Shown here piece after piece: positions 39,606 through 55,969 of a stretch of 64,000 nucleotides of DNA. A model generated the notes under the pieces. It saw only the letters and a list, made by a program, of their open reading frames with translations. It had not been told where the DNA came from and ran no database searches. Positions within the stretch are counted from its first letter, which is position 1. The number at the start of each line of letters is the position of its first letter. The DNA is taken from assembly GCA_037045055.1 (NCBI GenBank), contig JBAOHJ010000003.1, positions 744,001 to 808,000 of the forward strand, written 5' to 3'. This stretch comes from Phosphoribacter sp037045055 (GTDB lineage Bacteria; Actinomycetota; Actinomycetes; Actinomycetales; Dermatophilaceae). The translations under genes were made by a program, and so were the position numbers.

Positions 39606-39979
39606 TACTTCTTCTCCATCTTCGCGCCGTAGCGGGACCGGGCCTGCTTGCGGTTCTTCACGCCCTGGGTGTCCAGCGACCCCCGGACGATCTTGTACCG
39701 CACGCCGGGCAGGTCCTTCACCCGGCCGCCGCGGACCAGGACGATGGAGTGCTCCTGCAGGTTGTGCCCCACGCCGGGGATATAGGCGGTCACCTCGATC
39801 TGGCTGGTGAGCTTGACCCGGGCCACCTTGCGCAGCGCCGAGTTGGGCTTCTTGGGGGTCGTCGTGTAGACGCGGGTGCACACCCCCCGGCGCTGGGGGG
39901 AGCCCTTGAGCGCCGGCGTCTTGGTCTTGCCGACCTTGTCCTGGCGGCCCTTGCGCACCAGCTGGTTGATCGTTGGCAC
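39605..39979 (-). CDS. rpsL: 30S ribosomal protein S12 (uS12)
   Basis: 124 residues from GTG (MPTINQLVRKGRQDKV). TTPKKPNSALRKVARVKL keeps the wild-type lysines of the streptomycin loop, and VKDLPGVRYKIVRGSLDTQG is intact. It controls decoding accuracy. First gene of the str operon, with a ~230-nt leader. Confidence 0.98.
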   Translation of the reverse strand: MPTINQLVRKGRQDKVGKTKTPALKGSPQRRGVCTRVYTTTPKKPNSALRKVARVKLTSQIEVTAYIPGVGHNLQEHSIVLVRGGRVKDLPGVRYKIVRGSLDTQGVKNRKQARSRYGAKMEKK

Positions 39980-40214
39980 AGTCTCTCCGTCGTCTGGCAG
40001 ATGATCCGTCCGCGGCGAGGCGGACTCCTTGGTCGTTCCGGCCCACGCCCCGCTCGGGGTCTGGGACCGGGTGCTCCCCCCTGCACGTCGCGCTGCCCTC
40101 GGGGCGCCAGGCGCCCGTCGCCGCATCGCGCTGCCCGGCGGGAGTGGGGGTCGAGCCGGCCCGCTGGTGGGCGAGCATGCTCATGGGCCCGGGCTGCCCC
40201 AGGCACGGCTACCG

Positions 40215-40247
40215 AGGATACCGGCGCGCCCGGGGGTCGGCCAAATC
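40215..40247 (-). promoter_or_regulatory. str operon promoter with GATTTGG-type -35
   Basis: Minus-strand -10 TATCCT (40220-40215); 19 bp upstream TTTGGC within GATTTGGCC (40247-40239). It is divergent from the plus-strand toxin-like gene. The 411-bp gap 39980-40390 holds this promoter, the rpsL leader, a palindromic GGGCGCC hairpin near 40100 and a GTGCCC-TTTC-GGGCAC stem at 40314-40329. Confidence 0.55.
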
Positions 40248-40390
40248 ACCGCCGCCCGCGGCCACCGACCCGCCGGCCGACCCGCCGGCCGATCCCGCCG
40301 GGTCGTGACCGTCGTGCCCTTTCGGGCACCCCCGTTGCCCGATCGGCCCTGCCCTCGCTGGGCGTCCCGGCCCAGGCTGGGAGGGTGGGT

Positions 40391-43306
40391 TTGCCCGGTA
40401 TCTCCACCCGGCAGCGGCGTCCGCCTGCGCCGGCGTCCACGACGGACGCGTCGGCCCGACTGCGCCGCGGCGGGGCCGGCGGCCCTGCCGCGGCGATGAC
40501 CGCCCTGCAGCGCGCGGTGGGTAACCGCGCGGTCGCCGCCGCGGTCGCGGCATACCGGCAGGTCGACGGCTCCGCGGCGGCGGCGACGTGCCCGACCCGC
40601 CCACCCGCTGCGCCCGGGCTGCCCGGTCTGCCGCCGGTCGTGCAACGCGCGCTGGTCAACGGGGCCACCTGGGGGGCGGTCGACCCGACCACCGGGCAGG
40701 GCACCTCGGTCGATGCCATCGTCGGGCCCGGCTACGTCTAGGGGTCCGGGCCGGGCGCCCTCACCGGCTTCCGCCCCTACGACTACACGAGCCTGTTCAG
40801 CGCGGCGACCTCGCCGGCCTTCTACTGTCAGGGTCACCTGCTCAACGACAACCTCGGCGGACCCGGCGACCCGGCGCACGCCAACGCCGCCCAGAACCTC
40901 ACCGCATTCCCGCAGAAGCCGACGAACTCCGACCACAACAAGGCGATCGAGCAGTCGGTCAAGAACGCGGCGAAGACCTCCTGGTTCCGCTACCAGGTGT
41001 CGATCGGCTACGCGACCGACAACGCCGACCGGCTGCGCCGACGGCTGGGCGCCCAGACCGCCCTGGCCACCTGGGCGGGGATCGCGGCGACCGACCGGAC
41101 CTTCACCTACGCCAGCAGCCTGACGGCGCAGTGGACCGAGCTGGACCAGAGCCCCGCGGCGACGAACGCCGCCCCACCGGCCAAGCCCGGCGGCATCACC
41201 GGGTCGCTCGGGCTGGCCATCCCCAGCCCGATGACCTTCCTGGCCGCGCCCAAGCGGGTCGACGAGTACGCCGGATACGTCAAGGTCACCTGGGGCCATC
41301 TCACCTCGATGAAGGGCGTGCAGAGCGGGGCTCGGGTCGGGACCTTGCCGCCCGGTGGCGGCAACCCCCCGGCCGCGACCCGGGCCCACGTGGTGCCGCA
41401 ACGGTGGCTGGGGATCGACGACGCGCGCAACGGGGTGGCGCTGGTCAGCGTCAATCCCGCCTTCCAGGCCGGTCACCAGCACTACCAGGACGGCGTGGCC
41501 GAGTCGCGGGTCGGGCCCCGGACAGCCACCCGACTGGGCCGGGGCTACAGCCTCGGCTACGAGGACTTCCAGAGCGGGATCGAGCAGGGCCGGGCGACAC
41601 CGTTGGCCACCCCGCCGGTGGCACCCCCGCAGGCGACGGTCGACGGGCACGCGGAGTTCTGGGCCGGGGTCGCCCTGGGCGAGACCCAGGACGAGGCGAC
41701 CCCGCCCGCGGGCAACCGCGCCCACGTCGAGGGCCACGCCGACTTCTGGGCGGGCGTGACGCACGGGCACACCCACGACGCCGCCACCGCGCCGGTCGGT
41801 CTGGGGGAGGCCAAGGGCCACCTCGACTACTGGGCCGGGGTGGCGTTCGCCGCCGCGAACCCCCCGGCGGTGGCCCCGGCCGGCAATCTCGGGCGCGGCC
41901 GGGGGCATGCGCACTACTGGGCCGGGGTCACCGCCGCCCGGGCGGACCTGGCCGGCCCGCCGCCTGCGGAGCTGGGCAAGCTCACCGGCCACACCGACTT
42001 CTCCGACGGGGTCGCGCACGGGCGGGCGCAACCGCGCGCTACCGCCCCGCAGGCCCAGCCCGGGGCGCGCCGGGGGGCGTGGGTGGAGTACTGGCAGGGC
42101 GCGGACCTGGCGCGGACTGCACCACCGGCGACCCCGTATGCCGGGCCCAGCGCCGCCGAGGGCGCCGGTTTCGCCGACTACCGGCAGGCCGCCGCGTTGG
42201 CCGAGTCCGACCTGACGGCCCTGCACGGGCCCGCCCCGGCCGTCGGCAGCGGCGCCGAGGGGTTCGCCGACTACCGCGACGGCGTGCAGGCCTGCCTCGA
42301 CGGCTCGGCGACGGACGCGGCCCGGCCGGCCTATGACCGCGGGTGGCAGGCCTGCGCGGAGGGGCTGACGGCGAGGGCGGACGCCGCAGGCCCCCCGCCG
42401 GTGCGCACCGACGCGGGCTTCCGGGCGGGGTACGTCCACGCCCGCGGGATGGGGGCCGCGCGAGCCGGGCAGGACGCCCCGGCCCCGGCCGGCGGTCTGG
42501 AGCCTGCCCTGGCGGCGGTGGGCCACGGCGGGTACCTCGCCGGAGTCGCCGCGGCGCGAGCGGACGCGGCGTCGGCCAAACCGGCCCGGCCCGCGGCCGG
42601 CCGGGGTCACGCCGACTACCTCGACGGGCTGGCCCACGCCCGAGCGCACCCCCGGGCCCAGCCGCCCGACCCGGGCAGCGCCGGACGGACCCTGGCCGCC
42701 GCGGAGTACTGGCAGGGGGCCGATCACGCACGGTTGGCCCCGGTGGGCACGGCACACGCCGGACTGCCGTCGGCGGCGGCGGGCGGTTACGCCGACTACC
42801 ACGCGGGCGTGGGGCACGCCATGGCCAACGCGCCGCACACCCCCGGGGTCGTGAGCGCCGCGGGCGCGCAGGGCGCCGGCGACTACTGGAGCGGTGAGAC
42901 CCATGCCCGCGGTCAGGCGGCGGCTCCCCTCGGCCCGGTGGCGGCCGTCGCGGCGCACACCGCATACGAGCACGGACTCGCGCACGCCCGGGCGTCCACC
43001 GCGAACCTCGACGGGGGCCCGCCGGCCGGCCGGGTCGCGGCGAGCTCGTTCGACGCGTATCGGACCGGCGTCGACCGCGCCGAGAACGGGCACGCCGACG
43101 ACCCCACCAGTCGGGCCTTCTCGGTCGGGTGGCACGACTACCGGGCCGCCGAGGCCGACGTCCGCGGGGGTCAGCCGGTCGCGCAGCAGACCTGGAGCGG
43201 GTATCTGCGCGGCTTCGCCAGGACACCGCCGCCCAAGCCCAAGCGGTCGGCCTCCGAAGACGTTAAGGCGCCGGCGGCCAAGTCGACCCGGATCGTCTCC
43301 GACTGA
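40391..43306 (+). pseudogene. Repeat-rich eCIS-cargo-like protein, nuclease-like domain, interrupted by TAG at 40739
   Basis: The frame is continuous in sequence sense from a TTG (GGGAGG 6 bp before it; GTG at 40385 is alternative) to 43306, except for TAG at 40739-40741. Before the stop: MTALQRAVGNRAVAAAVAAY, the LQR-x-x-GNRAV motif found at the N terminus of DUF4157-type and other eCIS cargo, then VVQRALVNGATWGAVDPTTG. After it: HLLNDNLGGPGDPAHANAAQ and PTNSDHNKAIEQSVKNA, which I recognise from toxin domains related to DNA/RNA non-specific endonucleases. From ~41460 to 43230 there are about 20 copies of a 28-33-residue repeat with core (D/E)(F/Y)WAGV. The tail is Lys-rich. One base (TAC to TAG) would restore Tyr in GYVYGSG. 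No sheath, baseplate or tape-measure gene is in the window. If not a sequencing error, either the gene is dead or the downstream part starts internally (ATG at 40997). Confidence 0.6.
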
Positions 43307-43325
43307 CCGCCCGGGCGCCGCCGGG

Positions 43326-43820
43326 TCAGCCCAGGCGCCAGTCCCCGGCGTACATGTGCAGGACCGGGATGCCGACCGCCTCCCGGGCGCGCGAGGCCCA
43401 GTCGGTGTGCAGGGTGTCCGCGACGGCGTGCGGCTCGGTGACGACGACGACCTCGCGGGGCGCCATCGCCTCGACCTCGGCGCGCAGGATCTCCAGCGGC
43501 GGCTCCTCGGAGACGATGCCCGTGGCGTCCCGCCCGCCCCGTGCGATCGCGGCGAGCGACTCACGCAGCGCCTCGTCGGCGTGCGCCCGGACCTGCACCT
43601 GGTCGCGGCGGCGCAGGTCGCCGGCCAGGGCGCCCAGGTCGAGCAGCATGAGGTGGTCGAGCAGATCCACCACGACGTGCCGGTCGGTGTCGCACGGCAC
43701 GATGACGTGGTAGGCCATCCGCTCGTCGGAGTGCAACCCCAGCATGCGCTCGACGTCCCGGGCGCTGAGCGCCACCTCGGTGAGGACGATCACGATGTCC
43801 GCGACGGGCTCCAGGGTCAC
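43326..43820 (-). CDS. Conserved-looking protein of unknown function
   Basis: 164 residues from GTG. The sequence alternates short strands and helices (VADIVIVLTEVALSARDVER, YHVIVPCDTDRHVVVDLLDHL, PREVVVVTEPHAVADTL) and ends LHMYAGDWRLG, consistent with an alpha/beta universal-stress or flavodoxin-like fold, but I do not recognise a family or catalytic motif. TAGGGT stands ~10 bp before the GTG, so the mRNA may be leaderless. It is convergent with the toxin-like gene (19 bp gap) and follows the ppdK terminator. Confidence 0.75.
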   Translation of the reverse strand: MTLEPVADIVIVLTEVALSARDVERMLGLHSDERMAYHVIVPCDTDRHVVVDLLDHLMLLDLGALAGDLRRRDQVQVRAHADEALRESLAAIARGGRDATGIVSEEPPLEILRAEVEAMAPREVVVVTEPHAVADTLHTDWASRAREAVGIPVLHMYAGDWRLG

Positions 43821-43885
43821 GCAGGCCACCCTACCCACCGGGTCGGCAGACCGCGGCGCGACGGACCGCGACAAGCCGGGACGCC

Positions 43886-43929
43886 CGACGGGGTATGCCG
43901 CGCAGACGAGCGCGCGGCATACCCCGTCG
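43886..43929 (-). terminator. Perfect 18-bp hairpin with GTATGCC/GGCATAC, downstream of ppdK
   Basis: Arms CGACGGGGTATGCCGCGC (43886-43903) and its exact complement (43912-43929) around an 8-nt loop, 15 bp past the ppdK stop. No U tract, so an I-shaped terminator. It is the longest perfect hairpin built on the GTATGCC word in this window. Confidence 0.8.
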
Positions 43930-43944
43930 TCGGGACTGCGCCGA

Positions 43945-46644
<2,700 letters not shown>

Positions 46645-47009
46645 TGGGGGGTCCTTCCACGGGGGGTGGGTGCGTCGGCGCACCCGACTCAGTCGGCAAC
46701 CATTCCACCATCTCGACGCCGTCGCGACCACCGGGGTCGCGCCGTCCACATCCTGGGACCGGGCCCGTTCCCCGCTGCGGAAAGACCACGCCCGGTATGC
46801 CGCGTACCCCCCGCCGCGCACCGGGTGGCATGCTCCGTCGCCAGCACCGACGAGGCCGTCGAAAGGAGGCGCTCCCGCCGTTCGTCGAGAGCCGACGCGC
46901 CTCCCGACCCACGTTTCGGCACAGGCGACCGGCCGGCTGCCCGGGGAGCCCGCCGGAGGTCCCGGCCGGCATCCCGGACCAGGACCCCCGCGGCGCTGCG
47001 CGATGCCGA
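46645..47009 (-). other. ppdK 5' region with two adjacent palindromes
   Basis: This 365-bp gap between rpoC and ppdK contains GGGTGCG-TCGG-CGCACCC (46668-46685) and directly after it CCGACT-C-AGTCGG (46684-46696), ~24-52 bp before the ppdK ATG. Either could be an operator or 5'UTR stem. One GTATGCC word is at 46795. I see no gene in it and no clear rpoC terminator. Confidence 0.5.
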
Positions 47010-50930
<3,921 letters not shown>

Positions 50931-51034
50931 GTCGTGCGTCCTTCTCTCTCACCCTGAGTGCGTGTCGTACGTGGGTGTGCCGCGCTCGCCGCTCCCCCAC
51001 GCGACGGCCGCGGCGGCATACCGCCAAGGGGTCC

Positions 51035-54000
51035 TCAGACCTCCTCGACCGAGCTCGGCTCCCGCCGGGACAGGTCGATGCCCAGCTCCTCGGCCGCGCG
51101 GAACACGTCCTCGTCGGCCTCGCGCATCTCGATGGCCTGGCCGTCGGAGGCCAGCACCTCGACATTGAGGCACAGGGACTGCATCTCCTTGAGCAGCACC
51201 TTGAAGGACTCCGGGATGCCCGAGTCGGGGATGTTCTCGCCCTTGACGATGGCCTCGTACACCTTGACCCGGCCGGGGACGTCGTCGGACTTGATGGTCA
51301 GCAGCTCCTGCAGCGTGTATGCCGCGCCGTAGGCCTCCAGCGCCCAGACCTCCATCTCGCCGAACCGCTGGCCGCCGAACTGCGCCTTCCCGCCCAGCGG
51401 CTGCTGGGTGATCATCGAGTAGGGGCCGGTCGAGCGGGCGTGGATCTTGTCGTCGACGAGGTGGTGCAGCTTGAGGATGTACATGTAGCCGACCGCCACC
51501 GGCTCGGGGAACGGCTCGCCGGAGCGGCCGTCGAAGAGCCGGGCCTTGCCCGAGCCGTCGACCAGGCGCACCCCGTCGCGGGTGGGCCGGCTGGCGTCGA
51601 GCAGGCCGGTGATGACCTCCTCGCGAGCGCCGTCGAAGACCGGGCTGGCCACCCGCGACCCGGGGGGGGCCGAGTGGTTGTCGGCGGGGATCACGTCGGC
51701 CCAGCCCGGGTTGCCCTCGATGTCCCACCCGCGCGAGGCGGCCCACCCGAGGTGCAGCTCGAGGATCTGCCCGACGTTCATCCGGCCGGGGACGCCGAGC
51801 GGGTTGAGCACGACGTCGACGGGCGTGCCGTCCTCGAGGAAGGGCATGTCCTCGACCGGGAGGATCTTGGAGATGACCCCCTTGTTGCCGTGCCGACCGG
51901 CGAGCTTGTCGCCGTCGGTGATCTTGCGCTTGTTGGCCACGTAGACCCGGACCAGCTGGTTGACCCCCGGCGGCAGGTCGTCGCCGTCGTCCTTGTCGAA
52001 GACCTTGACGCCGATCACCGTGCCGGTCTCGCCGTGCGGCACCTTGAGCGAGGTGTCGCGCACCTCGCGGGCCTTCTCGCCGAAGATCGCCCGCAGCAGC
52101 CGCTCCTCCGGGGTCAGCTCGGTCTCGCCCTTGGGCGTGACCTTGCCGACGAGCAGGTCGCCGTCGCGGACCTCGGCGCCGATACGGATGATGCCGCGCT
52201 CGTCGAGATCGGCCAGCACGTCCTCGGAGACGTTGGGGATGTCCCGGGTGATCTCCTCGGGCCCGAGCTTGGTGTCCCGGGCGTCCACCTCGTGCTCCTC
52301 GATGTGGATCGAGGAGAGCACGTCGTCCTGGACGAGGCGCTGCGACAGGATGATCGCGTCCTCGTAGTTGTGGCCCTCCCACGGCATGAAGGCGACGAGC
52401 AGGTTGCGGCCCAGGGCCATCTCGCCGCCCTCGGTGGCCGGCCCGTCGGCGATGACCGTGCCGGCCTCGACCCGGTCGCCCTCGTCGACGATGACCACCT
52501 GGTTGTAGCAGTTGCCCTGGTTGGACCGGTCGAACTTGGCGATCCGGTAGGTGCGGCCGGTGCCGTCGTCCTGGGCCACCGTCACCAGGTCGGCGCTGAC
52601 CTCGGTGACCACGCCGGGCGCCTCGGCCAGCACGACGTCCCCGGAGTCGATCGCGGCCCGGTACTCCATGCCGGTGCCCACCAGCGGGGCCTCGGACTTG
52701 ACCAGCGGGACGGCCTGACGCTGCATGTTCGAGCCCATCAGCGCCCGGTTGGCGTCGTCGTGCTCGAGGAACGGGATGAGCGCGGTGGCCGCCGAGACCA
52801 TCTGGCGGGGCGAGACGTCCATGTAGTCCACGTCGGCGCCCGGGACGTACTCCAGCTCGCCGCCCTTGGTGCGCACGAGGACCCGTTCCTCGGCGAAGGT
52901 CCCGTCGGGGTTGAGCACGGCGTTGGCCTGCGCCTTGACGTAGAGGTCCTCCTCGTCGGCCGACAGGTAGTCGACCTCGTCGGTGACCTTGCCGGCGACG
53001 ACCTTGCGGTAGGGGGTCTCGACGAAGCCGAAGGCGTTGATCCGCCCGAACGACGCGAGCGAGCCGATCAGGCCGATGTTCGGCCCTTCCGGCGTCTCGA
53101 TGGGGCACATCCGACCGTAGTGCGAGGAGTGGACGTCCCGGACCTCCATGCCCGCCCGGTCCCGGCTCAGACCGCCCGGGCCCAGGGCCGACAGGCGCCG
53201 CTTGTGGGTGAGGCCGGCCAGCGGGTTGTTCTGGTCCATGAACTGCGACAGCTGGCTGGTGCCGAAGAACTCCCGGATCGAGGCCACCACCGGGCGGATG
53301 TTGATGAGGGTCTGCGGGGTGATCGCCTCGACGTCCTGGGTGGTCATCCGCTCGCGGACCACCCGCTCCATGCGCGACAGGCCGGTGCGGACCTGGTTCT
53401 GGATCAGCTCGCCGACGCTGCGCAGCCGGCGGTTGCCGAAGTGGTCGATGTCGTCGGTCTCGACGAGCACGTCGAGGGGCTGGCCGTCGCGCTGCCCGGC
53501 GATGGTCGCCTCGCCGGCGTGCAGGCCCACCAGGTAGCGGATGGTCGCGACGATGTCGTCGATGGACAGCGTCGAGGCGGACAGCGCCGCGGTGAGCCCG
53601 AGCTTCTTGTTGAGCTTGTACCGGCCCACCTTGGCCAGGTCGTAGCGCTTGGGGTTGAAGTAGAGGTTGTCCAGCAGCGTCTGGGCGGCCTCCCGGGTCG
53701 GCGGCTCGCCCGGGCGCAGCTTGCGGTAGATGTCCAGCAGCGCGTCGTCCTGGCCCTGGGTGTGGTCCTTCTCCAGGGTCAGGCGCATCGACTCGTAGTC
53801 GCCGAACGTCTCGAGAATCTGGTCGTTGGTCCAGCCCAACGCCTTGAGCAGCACGGTCACCGACTGCTTGCGCTTGCGGTCCACGCGCACGCCGACCATG
53901 TCGCGCTTGTCGATCTCGAACTCCAGCCACGCGCCGCGGCTGGGGATGATCTTGGCGGTGAAGACGTCCTTGTCGGAGGTCTTGTCCGGGCTGCGCTCGA

Positions 54001-54577
54001 AATAGGCTCCCGGGCTGCGCACCAGCTGGGACACCACGACCCGCTCGGTGCCGTTGATGATGAACGTCCCCCGCTCGGTCATCAACGGGAAGTCGCCCAT
54101 GAACACCGTCTGGCTCTTGATCTCGCCGGTGTTGGTGTTCATGAACTCCGCGGTGACGAACAACGGCGCGTCGTAGGTCTGATCGCGCTCCTTGCACGAC
54201 TCGATGGTCTTGCGCGTCTCGTCGAACCGGTGGTCGCGGAAGGACAGCGACATCGACCCGGAGAAGTCCTCGATCGGGGAGATCTCCTCGAAGATCTCCT
54301 CCAGGCCCGAGCGGTCGGGCACGTCGGTGCGCCCGGCGGCCTTGGCCGCGGCGACCCGGGCCTGCCAGCGCTCGTTGCCGAGCAGCCAGTCGAAGCTCTC
54401 GGTCTGCAGCGCCAGCAGGTCGGGGATCTCCAGCGGCTCGTGGATCTGGGCGAAGGAGAGACGGCCCGAGGCCGTCCGTGCGGTGGTGAGGTTCTGGGAC
54501 GCGTTGCGCGAGGGTGCCAACGGGTGTCCTTCCACTGACGTGCCGAGTGTCGTCGTCGCGTCGCTCACCGGGGGCAT
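51035..54577 (-). CDS. rpoB: DNA-directed RNA polymerase beta subunit
   Basis: 1180 residues. The rifampicin region near residue 435-460 reads FGTSQLSQFMDQNNPLAGL, then HKRRLSALGPGGLSRD: wild type at the common resistance positions. KNKRKITDGDKLAGRHGNKG-like KRKITDGDKLAGRHGNKGV and the C-terminal GGKAQFGGQRFGEMEVWALE are intact. The ATG at MPPVSDATT is used; a GTG 9 bp later is an alternative. The only GTATGCC word (51317) encodes AYGAAYT. Confidence 0.99.
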   Translation of the reverse strand: MPPVSDATTTLGTSVEGHPLAPSRNASQNLTTARTASGRLSFAQIHEPLEIPDLLALQTESFDWLLGNERWQARVAAAKAAGRTDVPDRSGLEEIFEEISPIEDFSGSMSLSFRDHRFDETRKTIESCKERDQTYDAPLFVTAEFMNTNTGEIKSQTVFMGDFPLMTERGTFIINGTERVVVSQLVRSPGAYFERSPDKTSDKDVFTAKIIPSRGAWLEFEIDKRDMVGVRVDRKRKQSVTVLLKALGWTNDQILETFGDYESMRLTLEKDHTQGQDDALLDIYRKLRPGEPPTREAAQTLLDNLYFNPKRYDLAKVGRYKLNKKLGLTAALSASTLSIDDIVATIRYLVGLHAGEATIAGQRDGQPLDVLVETDDIDHFGNRRLRSVGELIQNQVRTGLSRMERVVRERMTTQDVEAITPQTLINIRPVVASIREFFGTSQLSQFMDQNNPLAGLTHKRRLSALGPGGLSRDRAGMEVRDVHSSHYGRMCPIETPEGPNIGLIGSLASFGRINAFGFVETPYRKVVAGKVTDEVDYLSADEEDLYVKAQANAVLNPDGTFAEERVLVRTKGGELEYVPGADVDYMDVSPRQMVSAATALIPFLEHDDANRALMGSNMQRQAVPLVKSEAPLVGTGMEYRAAIDSGDVVLAEAPGVVTEVSADLVTVAQDDGTGRTYRIAKFDRSNQGNCYNQVVIVDEGDRVEAGTVIADGPATEGGEMALGRNLLVAFMPWEGHNYEDAIILSQRLVQDDVLSSIHIEEHEVDARDTKLGPEEITRDIPNVSEDVLADLDERGIIRIGAEVRDGDLLVGKVTPKGETELTPEERLLRAIFGEKAREVRDTSLKVPHGETGTVIGVKVFDKDDGDDLPPGVNQLVRVYVANKRKITDGDKLAGRHGNKGVISKILPVEDMPFLEDGTPVDVVLNPLGVPGRMNVGQILELHLGWAASRGWDIEGNPGWADVIPADNHSAPPGSRVASPVFDGAREEVITGLLDASRPTRDGVRLVDGSGKARLFDGRSGEPFPEPVAVGYMYILKLHHLVDDKIHARSTGPYSMITQQPLGGKAQFGGQRFGEMEVWALEAYGAAYTLQELLTIKSDDVPGRVKVYEAIVKGENIPDSGIPESFKVLLKEMQSLCLNVEVLASDGQAIEMREADEDVFRAAEELGIDLSRREPSSVEEV

Positions 54578-54668
54578 CCCGAGCCACGGCGGCAGTCACG
54601 GCGGTGTGTCAGCACGTAGCGCTCAGGCGAAGGATCGGGGGTCAGGACAGTGGGCAGCGCAAAGCGCG

Positions 54669-54700
54669 AGCATACCGGAGGTGGGCATGACTGTCCAATC
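54669..54700 (-). promoter_or_regulatory. rpoBC promoter
   Basis: Minus strand -10 TATGCT (54674-54669) and, 18 bp upstream, -35 TTGGAC (54698-54693) in GATTGGAC. It would give a ~90-nt leader. The rest of the 309-bp gap to the dehydratase-like gene is GC-rich, with a duplicated GTCGGGGCCCCCG near 54840-54875 that could help terminate that gene. Confidence 0.6.
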
Positions 54701-54886
54701 GAGTCAAGGGCCCCGGCGTGCGATCGCTCGGCGTACGCTGCGGTGACCGAACTCGATACGACGAGGATGACGCCTCGCACGGCGAACGTCAAGGCATGGC
54801 GGGGCCGGACCACCCCGTGTCGCGGCCCGGGCGCCCAGCAGTCGGGGCCCCCGACGGCGCGGGTCGGGGCCCCCGCAGGCGCCCGG

Positions 54887-55857
54887 TCAGGGCGCCGGGG
54901 TGCGCCCGGCGAGCACCTCGGCGAGCAGATCCGCGTCGCAGTTGCCGCCGCTGAGCACCACGGCCACCCGAGCCCCGGCGACCGCGTCGCGGTCGGCGAT
55001 CAGCCCGGCCAACGCGATCGCGCCGGCCGGCTCGGCGAGCAGGTGCGTGGTGCGCAGCAGCACCCGCATCGCCTCGGCACAGTCGTCGTCGGACACCGCC
55101 CGGATGCCATGCGCGCCCGCCACCATGGTGCGCACCGCCTCGGGGTCGGGCACCCGGCAGGCGACGCCGTCGACGAAGGTCGCCGCGTCGGGCGTGGTGA
55201 CGACCGTGCCGATGGCGAAGGACAGCGCGGTGGCCGGCGCCCGGTCGCTGACCAGCCGACGATCCGGGTGGGATGGCCCAGCAGGTCGCGCACCCCGATC
55301 AGCCCGCCGATGCCCGAGCCCATGCCCACCGGGACGTACACGGCATCGAGCGCTCCGGCGGTCGCGAACAGCTCGGCGGCGTAGGTCGCCACCCTGACGA
55401 CGAGGTCCGGGTGGTAGGGCGGCACCGCTTCCCACCCACGCTCGGCGGCCAGCGCCGCGGCATACTCGCGCGCCTGCTGGAAGTCCCGACCGTGGACGAC
55501 GAGCTGCGCACCGAAGCCGACCATCGCGGCGTTCTTGTCCGGACTGTTGCCCTCCGGGACGACGATGACGACGGGCAGCCCGGCCGCCCGGGCGGCATAG
55601 GCCAGGGACTGGCCGTGGTTGCCGCGGGTCGCCGAGACGATACCGGGCACCTGTGGGCGCTGCCGGCGAAGCCGGTCGAGGTAGACCAGCCCGCCACGCA
55701 CCTTGAACGCCCCGGTCGGGGTGGCGCTCTCTTGCTTGACCCACACCTGGGCTCCGACGGCCCGGCTCAGCAGCGGCCACCGGTAGGCGGGCGTCGGCGG
55801 GAAGTGCCGCCTGACCAGCGCCGTCGCGGCGTCCAGCCGCGCCCGGGTCAGGGCCAT
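54887..55857 (-). pseudogene. Threonine/serine dehydratase-like PLP enzyme, frameshifted
   Basis: Frame 1 from ATG runs MALTRARLDAATALVRRHFP through TGAFKVRGG (PLP Lys), ATRGNHGQSLAYA and PVGMGSGIGGLIGVRDLL, then breaks at ~55255. Frame 2 continues with VSDRAPATALSFAIGTVVTT, PDAATFVDGVACRVPDPEAV and LSGGNCDADLLAEVLAGR to TGA at 54887. One missing G in GTCGGC(G)TGGTC would join them into a ~322-residue protein of the fold-type II threonine dehydratase family. It is either a real 1-nt deletion or a sequencing error; the ORF is otherwise well conserved. It lies between rplL and rpoB. Confidence 0.8.
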
Positions 55858-55933
55858 CGGGCACCCCTTCGGTCGGCGGAGACGGTCGGACCCGGCCGGC
55901 CGCAGGGGTGTGCGGTGGGCCGGGTCCGACTGG

Positions 55934-55965
55934 CCGTGGTATGCCGTGATGCCGGCACACCACGG
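55934..55965 (-). terminator. Terminator of rplJL with one intact and one decayed GTATGCC arm
   Basis: CCGTGGTATGCCG (55934-55946) pairs with CGGCACACCACGG (55953-55965) with one A:C mismatch, loop TGATGC. It begins 5 bp past the rplL stop on the minus strand. The mismatched arm is one transition from a perfect GGCATAC, as if the pair had drifted. Confidence 0.75.
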
Positions 55966-55969
55966 GATC

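Noticed and set aside
40739..40741. TAG as pyrrolysine or programmed recoding
   Set aside because: No pylTSBCD genes or recoding structure are visible, and one base change restores a Tyr codon; mutation or error is simpler.
42000..43200. CRISPR-like array in the repeat region of the cargo gene
   Set aside because: Repeats are degenerate, in frame, ~85-100 bp apart, and coding; no identical repeats with unique spacers exist.
46689..46922. A 77-residue frame upstream of ppdK on the minus strand (MPKRGSGGASALDERRERLL)
   Set aside because: It overlaps the likely ppdK promoter region, has no recognisable domain, no good ribosome site, and ends in Arg-rich low complexity.
53220..53290. Rifampicin-resistance substitutions in rpoB
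   Set aside because: The FGTSQLSQFMDQNNPL segment and the following HKRRLSALGPGG are wild type.
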